Positions 39,039 through 49,300 are shown, numbered from the stretch's first letter. The stretch is 56,713 nt of DNA from Mangrovimonas sp. TPBH4 (GCF_001280505.1 NZ_LBIO01000051.1:1-56713); one strand, 5' to 3'. Program-made: numbers and translations. The notes: generated by a model not told the origin, from the sequence alone.

Positions 39039-39809
39039 TCAAGACACCCCTACCCAAGTATCCATAGCCCTAATTTGTGCCTTATAATCTTTAGGAAGTA
39101 ATACACTTTTGATAACGTCATCGAGATATAGGTATCGACTAAGTATGTACAGAGGCACTACAGGCCCCAACCAAGCAACACCTGTAAAACCAAGCAACTG
39201 TTTTACCAGAGTAGGCACTACCAACTTTTGGGCTTCCAACAAAACTTGGTATCTGAAATTGCCCAAGTGTTTGCGGTATTGTACAAACAAATCTTCAGTA
39301 TAGCTACTTTGTTGTAGATGGTCCTTTAAATGTTTTTCCCGTACGGGCAACCAAGCCTTATAATTGGGCGGCAGTTCCTTGAGCCCCATTCGCAGGCCTA
39401 CCCTATAAAACACATTGTAAACCTCATCCTTCTCCTCGGGCATCAATGGTTTCTCCAATAATTCATAGGCTGCAATGGAATAATAGATGAGCATAAACAA
39501 CACATCCCGATAGGCCCAATCCGGAATGACAGCACCACGGCTTTGCTCTACCGCCGTATGTATCTTTCGCATGGCGTCAATGGCTTGATGCGCATCAGGC
39601 ACTGAAGAAAACACAATGTTACGAGCATAGGCCACCGTAGAAAACAAGCGTCCCAAAGGATCCTGTGGCAACTTCCCAGTAAAGTACAGCCAATCCACCG
39701 CCTTGTTTAGGGCAAACTCGGCAGAGGCTCCCGCAAAAATAAACAGGATGGTATCGCTCTTGCCCCAGATACTCCGCACCACCGATGCCTTTGAAACGAA
39801 ATAGTCCAT
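39039..39809 (-). CDS. DUF2236 (MpaB-like) oxygenase family protein
   Basis: The 256-residue protein has the family's N-terminal IFAGASAEFAL segment, internal HQAIDAMRKIHTAV with conserved His, and a WAYRDVLFMLIYYSIAAYELL helix. The DUF2236/MpaB family includes latex-clearing-type heme b oxygenases; the heme-binding histidines would be in the HxxxxxxxxxH region. There is no signal peptide. The substrate is unknown. It lies alone between the tRNA and the HNH gene. Confidence 0.78.
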   Translation of the reverse strand: MDYFVSKASVVRSIWGKSDTILFIFAGASAEFALNKAVDWLYFTGKLPQDPLGRLFSTVAYARNIVFSSVPDAHQAIDAMRKIHTAVEQSRGAVIPDWAYRDVLFMLIYYSIAAYELLEKPLMPEEKDEVYNVFYRVGLRMGLKELPPNYKAWLPVREKHLKDHLQQSSYTEDLFVQYRKHLGNFRYQVLLEAQKLVVPTLVKQLLGFTGVAWLGPVVPLYILSRYLYLDDVIKSVLLPKDYKAQIRAMDTWVGVS

Positions 39810-39926
39810 AGCCTTTTGTTGAGACTCTAAGGTACGGAATATTGGAAAGAGAAATGAACATAAGGAATCGCAAAAAACAGCAAGAAAACCTCTACAGACA
39901 ACTGAAAAAAAATTATATTAGTCCTA

Positions 39927-40907
39927 ATGAATGATGCATTAGTAACACATTATGCCAATGATTTCAAAAACCTAAAAAGAGGTTACAACAAGGGACTTGG
40001 AAAAGCACCTCACAAACCAATACTATTGGTTTCTATAATCGAGCTCATTCAAAAAAAGACCATTACCTCCAATAGAATTTACATTACCTCTGATCTGCTT
40101 TTGGCATTTAAAAACAATTGGAACAAATTAGTAGATACCAAACATAGTCCCAATTTTGCACTCCCTTTTTTTCATATGAGAAGTGAACCTTTTTGGCATT
40201 TGGTAACCTACATTGGTTTAGACCTTAAACTCACAAGTTCCAAAAGCATCAAGAGCTTTAAAAGCCTTAATGAAACTATAGCCTTTGCAGAGATAGACAA
40301 AGTGCTGTTTGAAATTCTATCAACCCCACCTGAAACCAACATTTTATTACAACTATTATTAGACCAGTACTTCCCTGATACAAAGACAAATTTCTATGCT
40401 ATAATTGGCAATGAAACAGAGAGTAAAATTGAACAGCAAATCTTACACGAAGAAAGTTCGGTTTACCAACACCATATTTGGGAACTAAGAGCAACACTGA
40501 ATGATGATGAATTTGAAGAAGAACTATTTATAAGAGGAGGCCTATTTAAAAAGGCTATCCCTAAAATCTATAATTTCTCCTGCTGTATATCTGACATGAA
40601 AGTCATATCAACCACAAATGCACAAATGGTGGATGCCTGTCACATTGTACCTTTCAGTATATCAAAAAATGATACTATTCCAAACGGTATTTCTTTATCA
40701 CCAAATCTACACAGGGCTTTTGACAGAGGTTTAATAACCATAAACAAAGATTATATTGTAAGGGTGTCCCCAACTGTTTCCGAAAATGATTCTGTATACT
40801 CCATCTCTCAATTTGACGGAAAGCAGATCAAGCTTCCTAACAACATCAAACACTACCCTTCCCCAGAGAGCTTAACTTGGCATAACAAGGAAATTTATGC
40901 CATATAG
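39927..40907 (+). CDS. HNH endonuclease, putative restriction-type
   Basis: The 326-residue protein has a long helical N-terminal part (about 1-190) starting HYANDFKNLKRG, a CISDMK linker and a C-terminal HNH domain (ACHIVPFSISKND, NGISLSPNLHRAFDRGLIT) of the HNH_2 kind found in predicted restriction endonucleases. No methyltransferase gene accompanies it. It lies just left of the element boundary proposed at 41094-41118, so it is not part of that element as drawn. A role in defence is likely by family only. Confidence 0.8.
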   Translation: MNDALVTHYANDFKNLKRGYNKGLGKAPHKPILLVSIIELIQKKTITSNRIYITSDLLLAFKNNWNKLVDTKHSPNFALPFFHMRSEPFWHLVTYIGLDLKLTSSKSIKSFKSLNETIAFAEIDKVLFEILSTPPETNILLQLLLDQYFPDTKTNFYAIIGNETESKIEQQILHEESSVYQHHIWELRATLNDDEFEEELFIRGGLFKKAIPKIYNFSCCISDMKVISTTNAQMVDACHIVPFSISKNDTIPNGISLSPNLHRAFDRGLITINKDYIVRVSPTVSENDSVYSISQFDGKQIKLPNNIKHYPSPESLTWHNKEIYAI

Positions 40908-41054
40908 TATGGCCCTAAAACCCAATCATACAATCAAGAACCTTAAATAAGACACCTTTTTCCATAAAAAACTTGGCAAGTTGGCTAATGGAGTAAAATG
41001 CAGTCTGTGTTCGCAATGCAGCCAAAACACTGGAGAAAACCCATATAAAACACA
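40908..41054. other. Non-coding stretch left of the element boundary
   Basis: The gap between the HNH gene and the next gene is 356 bases (40908-41263). This left part has no credible reading frame. The rest holds a hairpin, a tRNA fragment and the promoter region of the desulfurase gene, each listed separately. Confidence 0.6.
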
Positions 41055-41082
41055 AAAGCCACCCAATTTCTTGAGTGGCTTT
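41055..41082 (-). terminator. Terminator-like hairpin beside the tRNA fragment
   Basis: An 8-bp stem (AAAGCCAC / GTGGCTTT), extendable with one mismatch, ends in T-rich sequence on the minus strand. It sits 12 bases past the tRNA 3' fragment and probably was the terminator of the original intact tRNA gene. Confidence 0.65.
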
Positions 41083-41093
41083 CTCTAAGCTTG

Positions 41094-41118
41094 CTCCCCC
41101 TCTTGGGCTCGAACCAAG
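41094..41118 (-). other. Truncated tRNA 3' end (T-arm and acceptor strand): probable att site
   Basis: On the minus strand the sequence reads T-stem CTTGG, loop TTCGAGC, stem CCAAG, acceptor strand AGGGGGA and discriminator G. The rest of a tRNA (D-arm, anticodon arm) is absent upstream. The T-arm and acceptor fit what I recall of flavobacterial tRNA-Asn. A lone tRNA 3' end next to accessory genes is the usual trace of site-specific integration. Identity and role are inference. Confidence 0.65.
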
Positions 41119-41202
41119 GGAGATTTTTACTTTATTTACAGTCACTTACTGAAATCAATTTTTAATTGGTATCCGAATTGTATGCCTTTTCTTATGATTA
41201 TA

Positions 41203-41233
41203 TTCAAAAAAAATTAATGTTTTAATATATTTG
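41203..41233 (+). promoter_or_regulatory. Probable promoter of the sspA-like operon (TTC-N20-TATATTTG)
   Basis: TATATTTG at 41226-41233 matches the -7 consensus; a TTC at 41203-41205 is one base off TTG at 20 bases spacing. The ATG is 30 bases downstream. Confidence 0.5.
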
Positions 41234-41263
41234 AAGTTAGTAAATAAAAATTAACCACCATTA

Positions 41264-42328
41264 ATGTCTTCACCAAAATTACCTTTATACCTAGATAATG
41301 CCTCTACAACAAAAGTAGACAAAAGGGTTTTGGAAGAAATGCTACCCTATTTCACCGAACTTTTCGGTAACGCATCTAGCAGCCATAGTTATGGAAAAGT
41401 TGCCAAGCATGCCATTGAAAAGGCTCGTAGTCAAGTTTCAGATTTAATAAATGCTAATGACAATGAAATTTTGTTCACCTCAGGTGCCACTGAGGCAATA
41501 AACCTAGGAATAAAAGGGTATGCCGAAGCCAACTCACACAAAGGAAATCATATCATTACAGTCAAAACGGAACACAAAGCCGTTTTAGCTACCTGCGAAT
41601 ATTTGGAATCCAAGGGATATGAGGTTACTTATTTAAATGTTGACAAAAATGGTCTGATTTCTTTAGACCAATTGAGAAGCTCTATATTGGATAACACCAT
41701 CCTTATAGTGGTTATGTATGTGAACAATGAAATTGGGATTATACAGCCAATCCGTGAAATAGGATTAATGGCAAAAGAATATGAAATCACCTTTTTTTGT
41801 GATGCCACCCAAGCAGTAGGTAAAGTCCATATCGATGTTGAAAAAGATAATATCGATATGCTATGCCTTTCAGGACATAAATTAAACGGTCCCAAAGGTA
41901 TAGGAGCACTTTTCATGAGGAGAAACATAGAAATCACCCCATTAATACATGGCGGTGGGCAAGAAAAAGGCTTAAGAGGAGGCACTTATAACACCCCACT
42001 CATTGTTGGCTTGGGAAAAGCCTGCCAATTAGCTTTGATAGAATTTGAATCAAATATTTTCAATTTAATTTCTAAGCGAAAAAGATTAGAAAATTATTAC
42101 GAAAAAAATAATTTAGGCCTTATAAATTTCAAAGAATCCCCTAGAGCCCCTCACATATTAAGTATTACATTATATGATTATGAAGCTGAAGAATTTCTTA
42201 TGATTAAATCTAAAGAGTTTGTTGCATCTACTGGGAGTGCTTGCAACTCAGAAATCATGGAAATTTCTCATGTTTTAAAAGAATTAGATTTTAATCAAAA
42301 TAATAACATTATTAGAATTAGCTTTTGA
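41264..42328 (+). CDS. Cysteine desulfurase, SspA/DndA-like
   Basis: The 354-residue class V aminotransferase-fold protein begins LYLDNASTTKVD. The PLP lysine is Lys206 in SGHKLNGPKG and the active cysteine is Cys327 in TGSACNSE, as in group I (IscS/NifS/DndA-type) desulfurases. It is distinct from the housekeeping SufS at 13.1-14.3 kb. In phosphorothioation systems this enzyme (DndA or SspA) supplies sulfur for the DNA backbone. Its stop codon overlaps the next start (TGATG), and sspB-, sspC- and sspD-like genes lie nearby, so an SspA role is likely. The AT-rich composition is unlike the chromosome to the left. Confidence 0.85.
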   Translation: MSSPKLPLYLDNASTTKVDKRVLEEMLPYFTELFGNASSSHSYGKVAKHAIEKARSQVSDLINANDNEILFTSGATEAINLGIKGYAEANSHKGNHIITVKTEHKAVLATCEYLESKGYEVTYLNVDKNGLISLDQLRSSILDNTILIVVMYVNNEIGIIQPIREIGLMAKEYEITFFCDATQAVGKVHIDVEKDNIDMLCLSGHKLNGPKGIGALFMRRNIEITPLIHGGGQEKGLRGGTYNTPLIVGLGKACQLALIEFESNIFNLISKRKRLENYYEKNNLGLINFKESPRAPHILSITLYDYEAEEFLMIKSKEFVASTGSACNSEIMEISHVLKELDFNQNNNIIRISF

Positions 42329-42963
42329 TGACCCTGAATCATTTAGAAAAGATTTTTTATACCTATAGCCACCTTGAAAAGGCTTCAGATTACCAATATT
42401 TTGAGGATGTTGAATCCTGCGTATACTTTTGGTACTACCCAATAAACTTCAAGCAAAAAGGACAAACCATAAATCATATTGTTAAGGATTTTTTTGAAAA
42501 TTCCTTACCCATATATAACCAGATAAATTCTCTAGAATTAAAGGATAACAATAAAAAAATGTACGTAACAACAGGAGCATTTGAGCCTTACACTCCGCCA
42601 GAAATTAAAACAAATAACGAGGACCAATTATTCTTTAACAGATTTAATGAAATTTTCAATTACTTTTCAACATTGAACAAACCTATTTATATAGGTAAAT
42701 CTACAAGGCTCGAATCGTCTATCAAAAAAAGAATAAAAGAACATATTGAATTAAAAACAGACTTTTCAAGAACTCTTGATATTAAACTTAAAAGTATAAA
42801 TGCAAATATTGAAATTGATGATTTATTAGTTCGAGTATTAGACGTTGAAAAATTGCGAAAAGAAAGATTCAATAATTACATTGACAAAGATTTTGATTTC
42901 GCATTTTTTTTAGAAAAATTATTAATAACATTATATAAACCCTTCTACAATATAAAGCAATGA
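42328..42963 (+). CDS. GIY-YIG nuclease, Eco29kI-like
   Basis: The protein has 211 residues from the ATG at 42328; an in-frame TTG at 42325 is the alternative. GIY is represented by VYFWYY (32-37) and YIG by IYIGKS (120-125), with KKRIKEH after it, DDLLVRVLDVE, a Glu near 196 in FFLEKLL and a final Asn in YNIKQ. The long insert between the two half motifs, the DDL-VR strand and the C-terminal E...N pattern resemble the Eco29kI group of restriction enzymes, which also has about this length. It is coupled to the desulfurase by TGATG and to the next gene by ATGA. I infer a DNA-cutting effector of the phosphorothioation-like locus. Confidence 0.7.
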   Translation: MTLNHLEKIFYTYSHLEKASDYQYFEDVESCVYFWYYPINFKQKGQTINHIVKDFFENSLPIYNQINSLELKDNNKKMYVTTGAFEPYTPPEIKTNNEDQLFFNRFNEIFNYFSTLNKPIYIGKSTRLESSIKKRIKEHIELKTDFSRTLDIKLKSINANIEIDDLLVRVLDVEKLRKERFNNYIDKDFDFAFFLEKLLITLYKPFYNIKQ

Positions 42964-45077
42964 ATATATCACAAACAAATCAAACCTTTTCAAGCAATTA
43001 TACCTTCCTTCACAGTAATTTTGATTGGCTAAACCTTGACAACACTTTTGACTTTACAATTCAATCATTGGTTGTTTCTGCCCCCTTTTTTTCCTTAAAA
43101 GACGACTTAAAAATTCTAGACGATCTAGGAGACTACAAGGATCTTGGCTTTGAATTACTTGTTCAAAGAGATATTGATAAACAAAGGGTCAAAACTGAAA
43201 TTGTAGAAAACTATTTAGAAGTGGAGGGGAAAACTAACTTCTTCCCCCCAATTGTAGTGGCCTTAATACCTGGTTACAAATCCTTGAAAGAAAATGGAAA
43301 ATGCTTTAAAACAGTAGTGGACGATCAAAATCCAAATAGTCTGATGCTCGATATCGGAGGAAGCTCTATTATACAAACTTTTCAAAATGAAGGATATGAG
43401 AATGACCTTAAAAAATTCTTCCTATCTAAACAAATAAAATATGGAGAATTAAAATGGGATAAAGAAAAAACAAATGCCATTATTATTGATGGACAGCATC
43501 GCTTTTATGCACTAAAAAAATTCATGCATTCTAGCCATATAGAATTAAGCAAATGTTTTTTTCCTGTCAATTTTGTTGTGATAACACCAGAGCCCAATAA
43601 AGAGGTTTCGGCTGCACAGTACATAAAACTTTCTAGGGAATTGTTCATTGATATTAATAAAAACGCCAAACAAGTATCTCATACTAGACAAATCCTTCTT
43701 GACGATATTGACTTTAAAATGTACTTAACTCGAAATTCCATAAAGCAATATAACATTACTGAGGATGAAGACTTCATTCAGTGGGAGGAGGAAAAAGGAA
43801 TAGAATTTTTAAGTAAAATACCACAACCACTTGTAAATTGGAATTCAGAATTAAATTCTAGAGACCAAGAAAACATTAAACTATTTAATCTCGCTCAGAT
43901 TACCTCCACTTCACTCCTGCATAAGATAATTAAAGATTTTATTTTCACTCCAAACAAGAAAGAAAACACAAATATTTTTAAGACCCTTTTTAGAATTTTG
44001 GAGTTAGACGAATTATTACCTGAAGAAGGTTCTCCAGACGAATTACATCTGAATACACTTCAAACTAAAAAGAGCTTATTTGAAGACAAAATTAAGGATA
44101 TAGAAGAAGAGATTTTAGAAGCAGAAAAAGAATCATTAGGCGATCAAGAATCAGATTACCAATTAATAATAGAACAGGCTAAAAAGAGAATTACCGTATT
44201 AAATGAAAATGCTCTAAAATTTGAACCAAAGATGAATGATTGGCTATCCAAGAAATTTTTCTCAGAATCAAGTTCGGGCAAATATTTTTCCAAGTTCTAC
44301 TCTCAATTTAAGCCTTATAGAGAAACAATAAAACTAATACAGCCCTTTTTTAATGAGCCAGAAAAATCCAACAAGGAAATAATTAATGCATTAATTGACC
44401 CAAAACAAGGTAATAAAAAAACTAATTATCAATTCAAATCTGAGTCCACCACGGAGAGATTTAACATACTTTTTGACGAATTAAATAGACTAAAAAAGGA
44501 ATCTGTAGATGTAAGGTACACCGTTTTCCAAAGGGCAATTTTTTCTGAATTACCCAAAACATTAGATTTAATTAGTATTCTTTTCCCTGATGACACAATA
44601 GACACTGCAATTTCAAAATATATAGTAGCATTATCCTCGGTTTACTCAAAGGGATTACTCAATAAAGATTTGAAAATTCAAATTGAAGACGATTTATTTG
44701 AGGACGCCTTTGAAGGGTACTCTGTAAAAGAAATCCACGTTTGGAGAAACATCTTAATTTCAGACAATTTATCAGGGTTAAAATACAGAGATTCCGACAC
44801 AATAAAAATTGCAGACCTAATCAGGATCTTTGTTATGGCAGAAGCTAAGAAAAAGGAACTAAACGACTTAAAATCAGAATACGGAACAAGAGTTAGCACT
44901 TTGATAACCCAAATAAGGAATGCTTATAAGTCATCTTATGAAAAGGAAATAAAAGAAAAATTAGGACTGAATAACTTAAACGAAGTTCGTGAGTTAGAAG
45001 GGTACGATAATTATAAATTTGCCTTACAGCTTGAACAGATTATTGCTCTAACAATTAATAAAAAAATCCTTGAATAA
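42960..45077 (+). CDS. DGQHR-domain protein, DndB-like, long form
   Basis: The 705-residue protein has the DGQHR motif at residues 177-181 (IIIDGQHRFYALKKF), followed by LFIDINKNAKQVSHTRQILLDD, as in DndB-type proteins. A charged coiled coil spans about 360-425 and the C-terminal 280 residues match nothing that I recognise. DndB regulates dnd operons and is about half this size; SspE carries a related DGQQR motif within DUF262 plus an HNH domain, which is not seen here. The start overlaps the GIY-YIG stop by 4 bases (ATGA). It may be a sensor of modified DNA, a regulator, or both. Confidence 0.72.
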   Translation: MNISQTNQTFSSNYTFLHSNFDWLNLDNTFDFTIQSLVVSAPFFSLKDDLKILDDLGDYKDLGFELLVQRDIDKQRVKTEIVENYLEVEGKTNFFPPIVVALIPGYKSLKENGKCFKTVVDDQNPNSLMLDIGGSSIIQTFQNEGYENDLKKFFLSKQIKYGELKWDKEKTNAIIIDGQHRFYALKKFMHSSHIELSKCFFPVNFVVITPEPNKEVSAAQYIKLSRELFIDINKNAKQVSHTRQILLDDIDFKMYLTRNSIKQYNITEDEDFIQWEEEKGIEFLSKIPQPLVNWNSELNSRDQENIKLFNLAQITSTSLLHKIIKDFIFTPNKKENTNIFKTLFRILELDELLPEEGSPDELHLNTLQTKKSLFEDKIKDIEEEILEAEKESLGDQESDYQLIIEQAKKRITVLNENALKFEPKMNDWLSKKFFSESSSGKYFSKFYSQFKPYRETIKLIQPFFNEPEKSNKEIINALIDPKQGNKKTNYQFKSESTTERFNILFDELNRLKKESVDVRYTVFQRAIFSELPKTLDLISILFPDDTIDTAISKYIVALSSVYSKGLLNKDLKIQIEDDLFEDAFEGYSVKEIHVWRNILISDNLSGLKYRDSDTIKIADLIRIFVMAEAKKKELNDLKSEYGTRVSTLITQIRNAYKSSYEKEIKEKLGLNNLNEVRELEGYDNYKFALQLEQIIALTINKKILE

Positions 45078-45116
45078 ATTAAAACAGCTACAATATAAAA
45101 GTTTATTAATCAATAA

Positions 45117-45148
45117 AAAAAGGTTTGCGTACAACGGCAAACCTTTTT
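45117..45148. terminator. Bidirectional terminator between the two convergent ssp-like operons
   Basis: A 12-bp stem (AAAAAGGTTTGC / GCAAACCTTTTT) with an 8-base loop lies between the DGQHR gene and the PAPS-reductase-like gene. Confidence 0.88.
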
Positions 45149-45171
45149 CGAAATAAAGTTAAATACTAAAA

Positions 45172-46302
45172 TCAAATAAAACAGCTAGCACAACCTTCTC
45201 CTTCTGCCTGCAAAATTTCATCTTGCCAAGATTGCCCTGTTCTTGACCTGCTCTTTTCGCGACTCATTCTCAAATAATGCTCTTTCTTAATTGCATTTAC
45301 TCGCTCAGGCTTTTTAAGATCTTCAAGACGTTCCGACATCCAAGTATAACCCTCTTTTTCATACTCCATAGCCTGTTCAAATAAATCAGGATGTTGCTCC
45401 AACAACCACACCCATTCAATTTTTTGTTGATAAAAACAAAAATAGCATCCTGACCTGCTTCGAGAATATTCACCTTCCTTTACCACCCCATTTATTTCCA
45501 CTTCATATTTAAGCGGCATATAATATGCAGGAATACCAACCCCGGATTCCTCAAGAAATTTGAAAACATCTTCCAAAACTATAACCTCATCATTATCTAT
45601 CAAAGGGAATTCATCCAACTGTCCAACAGGATAATCCGTAGTCTTCAAATACTCAAACACCACCCTATTGAACAACTTAACATCCGTATCCAGCAAAGCA
45701 TTTAATTTTTGCCTCTGTGTATATTTTGGAGAAATCGGTTGTTCAACATACTGGATTAAATTATTAAGCGTATTATCAGAGGCTAAACTCCTATACTTAT
45801 CAATCATAAAATCCATATTACCGTTGGACAATATCTTTTTTATAACATCTTCGCTCCAAATATTTTTTCTAAAAGGAAAAATAGTTTGAATATTTTCTCT
45901 TTTTGAAATATAACCTTCCCGATTTTCATCCCCTCGTATACCTACATAAGAAATAGTTGGTTGATCACCCACTTCCGACTCAAAAGCCTCCAATTTCATC
46001 TTATTGGTACACCATCGAGCAGTAGCGGATGGTAAATACCCTCCATATATAGCTAAAAAATGGTCAAAAGGATTCTTTATTGGAGAGGCCTCCTCGTCAA
46101 AAGATTTGAACAACTTAATCCCTCCTTTCAAAATCGAATGGAGAGCATCTATCATTTCATACGTTTCATTTAGCTCCTTTCCAGTATCACAAGTATAATA
46201 CTCAATATCTATTTCAGGATAATAATTTTTGTGCATATAAACAGCTAAAGCAGCACTATCCTTACCTCCAGAAATACCCAATAAATGTTTAACCTTGCTC
46301 AT
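45172..46302 (-). CDS. PAPS reductase-like ATP pyrophosphatase, SspD/DndC-like
   Basis: The protein has 376 residues from the ATG at 46302; a TTG at 46308 gives two extra residues. It has the PP-loop SGGKDSA (11-17), ARWCTNKMK, and cysteines SGCYFCFYQQ and a C-terminal CASCFI, expected for an Fe-S or sulfur-handling protein of the DndC/SspD group. These enzymes adenylate the DNA backbone and transfer sulfur. It overlaps the ATPase gene by 14 bases. DndD and DndE are absent nearby, which favours Ssp over Dnd. Confidence 0.82.
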   Translation of the reverse strand: MSKVKHLLGISGGKDSAALAVYMHKNYYPEIDIEYYTCDTGKELNETYEMIDALHSILKGGIKLFKSFDEEASPIKNPFDHFLAIYGGYLPSATARWCTNKMKLEAFESEVGDQPTISYVGIRGDENREGYISKRENIQTIFPFRKNIWSEDVIKKILSNGNMDFMIDKYRSLASDNTLNNLIQYVEQPISPKYTQRQKLNALLDTDVKLFNRVVFEYLKTTDYPVGQLDEFPLIDNDEVIVLEDVFKFLEESGVGIPAYYMPLKYEVEINGVVKEGEYSRSRSGCYFCFYQQKIEWVWLLEQHPDLFEQAMEYEKEGYTWMSERLEDLKKPERVNAIKKEHYLRMSREKSRSRTGQSWQDEILQAEGEGCASCFI

Positions 46303-49300
46303 ATTCAATATTCATTTCTTGTGAAAGCAATTCTAACAGCAATTCCTTTCGTTCAACATCATTTAAATTCTTTAACGTCAATCTTACCTGACTCTTGGTT
46401 TCTTTCAATTCCTCAGACTGTACAGCCCCCAATACAAAGCTTTCATCAGTAGGAACCCCATTCTCACCATAAAATCTGATAGCATATTTCTTTCCTTTTG
46501 ATGAAGAATTATTGTATTTATGGATATCCACAGCCTTAATAAGCCCCATAGACAAATCTTTCATAGATTCTCTTAAAACAAACTCCTCCTCATCCAACAT
46601 ACTCGCTATACTCTTTCCTAAAGCCACATCCGCCACAGACTTTAACCAACTAGTCCTATCATCCAAAGGAGAAGTCAATCTTTTAAAGAATACTAACTGC
46701 TTATGACTCAACAAAGCCTGCTCAATACCATCTAATTTCCCTGTAATCTCACTTTTATAATCCCCAAAATTAGATGAATTACAATAGAATGATTCTACTA
46801 TTACGTTCTCTATTCGATTAAGCAACTCATCGTAAACTGTCCTAATTTCCCTTATCGCGTCTTGAATTTTTTTTGTATAAGAACCTAAAACCTTAACATC
46901 TTCTTTGATAGCTAATGAATGGTAACCTAAAGCAGCTGGAAACTGATTAAATAGCGCATCCTCCGGATCCTTAGAATTAACAATAGCTTCTCTAAGCGCA
47001 ATAGCTCCCGCAGATAGATTCTTGGTTTTCAATGCATAATCATTCAATCCTCTTTGAAACCGCAAAAAGTTTCCAAAAATTGACAAAAATGTTGTTTGCG
47101 AACCTGCAACAGAATCTCCAATCTGCACAAGTTCTTTATAGCTTTCCAAAAGATTCATTTTCAAACCTGAAACGTCATAACTTTTTATAAAAAAATCATT
47201 TGGCTTTTTATGTATTAAATCCAAAGCGTCTTCAGCCAAAAATGGCATAAACCCTCCATCAACATGAAATAAAGCATAATCTTCCCTTTTCGCTATTAAA
47301 AATATAGGAATCCAAAAGTCAACAAATCCCTTTTTCAATTTGAAAGGTTTTTCTTTTAAAATATGGTAAAAATCATTTAAATTTCTTTGATTAGATATAG
47401 TACTATTCAAAAACTCCTCCGATTTCTTCCAAAGATTATATAAATTAGACTTCTCTGAAGGCATATCCAATTTATAATACCCTATATCCATATTTTCTTG
47501 ATGAATCCCAGTATCTTTCAATAAGCTTACATAAATCGCTTTCTCAGGAGGAAACTTCCCCTTCTCAAAACCAATATCTTCTAATTCTTCTTTCCCAAGC
47601 AAAGTTCTAAACAAAGCTTTTCTAGCAGTGTTAATTTGAGAACTTAAAAACTCCTTATTGATTAACTCGTTTTTAAACAAGGGCGTTTCTGGATACAAAA
47701 TACTTGAACAAATGTAAGACAACTTATTATAGAGCTTGTGTTTATTCTCAACCTTCTCAACTTTACCTCTATGTATCCAAACATTTTGATTGTTATTAAA
47801 AAGCTGATTAGCAACTAAATCATTTAACCTATTTAGATGGTACTCTTTTTCGTCATTTAGCAACTTAAGAGCATTTTTGTCTTGTTGATGCTTAACTAAT
47901 AATTTTTCAAATTTTAATATCGTTAAAACTTCTTCTCTAATCTTTGCTGAATTGTTATAAATCACAAAAAGATTATCTTCATGCTCTTTAGATTTCTTTT
48001 TAACCTCAGAAAGTTTGGCATTATTAAAGATTAAATTAATATAACCGTCTATTGGACCTTCAGCCCCAGTGACTTCCGAAAGCGCATCCAATATTCTAAA
48101 TTCAAAAAATCTATTTGTCCCTGAAACAAAAGAATATTTCTTAGCCAGCAAAATCGGAAAATCAATTCTACTTAAGATCTCCCTCGATAAAGAAAACTGA
48201 GTATTTATTTCTTTGGTTACCAATAATAACTCGGAATCAATATCGATATCAGTGCCATCCAAAAAATTGATTTTATTACTATGCTTATAAAATCTAATTA
48301 TTCCTGATTTTTCAAGTGTATCTAAAATTTCTTTAACCGAAACATTTCTAGTCAAATCAAAATATTCAACAATAAACTCCTTATCAAACAACCCTCCTAC
48401 TTTAGAGAAAATATTAACTAAACTAATGGTTTTGACAACATCAGCTACTATCTCAAAATTGTCATCAAAAATAAGTTCAGTCTTTTCAAGAACCCTAAAC
48501 GTAGTAAGCCATTGAGCTCTGTGAGGGTTTTCCTGACTATAAATTTCAGCAGGGAGAGAGTTTACTATATAATCATAAACATTGGAAACACTAAAAAAAT
48601 CCGCGCCAAATTTCTTAATAGAATATCTCGTAGTGTCCCATAAAAAAGAAAAAAGGGACCTTTCATTTTGGCCATACCTTTGCAGTGAATTTACAAGAAT
48701 GCTTGCAGACAACCAATCCATAGGGTAAATAGCCTCGGACAAATCATCACTAACTTTTGTTTTAAGGCTCACCAAATTTGATTCTTCAATGAGTTCTATC
48801 AAAGACAGATGTCTATTGGTCAGATTTCTAGGCATTTCAAATACCTTCAATCTTTCACTCGCGAAATGAATTAATTGTTCAACTGGCTCATTGAAAACCA
48901 AATCCACAAACCTTCCCTTTACCTTTTCCCACTCCAGCCTATCTTGACTAGAAAGATTCTTCCCGTAACTAGAAAAATTTTGGTGCAGTGTAATAATAAA
49001 AAAGACATTTGTTTCATCATTATTCGCCCACTCGGAAATTAGCTGCAACAAGTAAATATCATCAGTAGCTTTGTTTTTTGACGCATATTCCAACAGTTTA
49101 CCAAACTCATCTATTACTAAAATTAAGCCTTGGTTGTTTTTTTCTGCAACTGCCCTTCTTTTTTCTAATGTATTTACAATATCGGAGGAACTAGCAGACC
49201 TTTTCAAATTTAAAACATCAGAAAGCACTAAGCTAAGAGATTCATTTTGACCAACAATTTTAATGAACTCAAAATCAAAGACTTTATTCTCGTCCTCAAT

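Noticed and set aside
41094..41118. A complete tRNA gene near 41.1 kb
   Set aside because: Only the T-arm and acceptor strand are present; no D-arm or anticodon arm can be found on either side, so it is a fragment and not a working tRNA.
42960..45077. The DGQHR protein as SspE
   Set aside because: SspE has a DUF262 N-terminus with DGQQR and a C-terminal HNH (DUF1524) motif; here the motif is DGQHR and no HNH residues are visible in the C-terminus.
41264..46302. A Dnd (double-strand phosphorothioation) locus
   Set aside because: Desulfurase, DGQHR and PAPS-reductase-like proteins also fit DndA, DndB and DndC, but no DndD (SMC-like) or DndE is seen and DUF4007 is the SspB marker, so Ssp is preferred.
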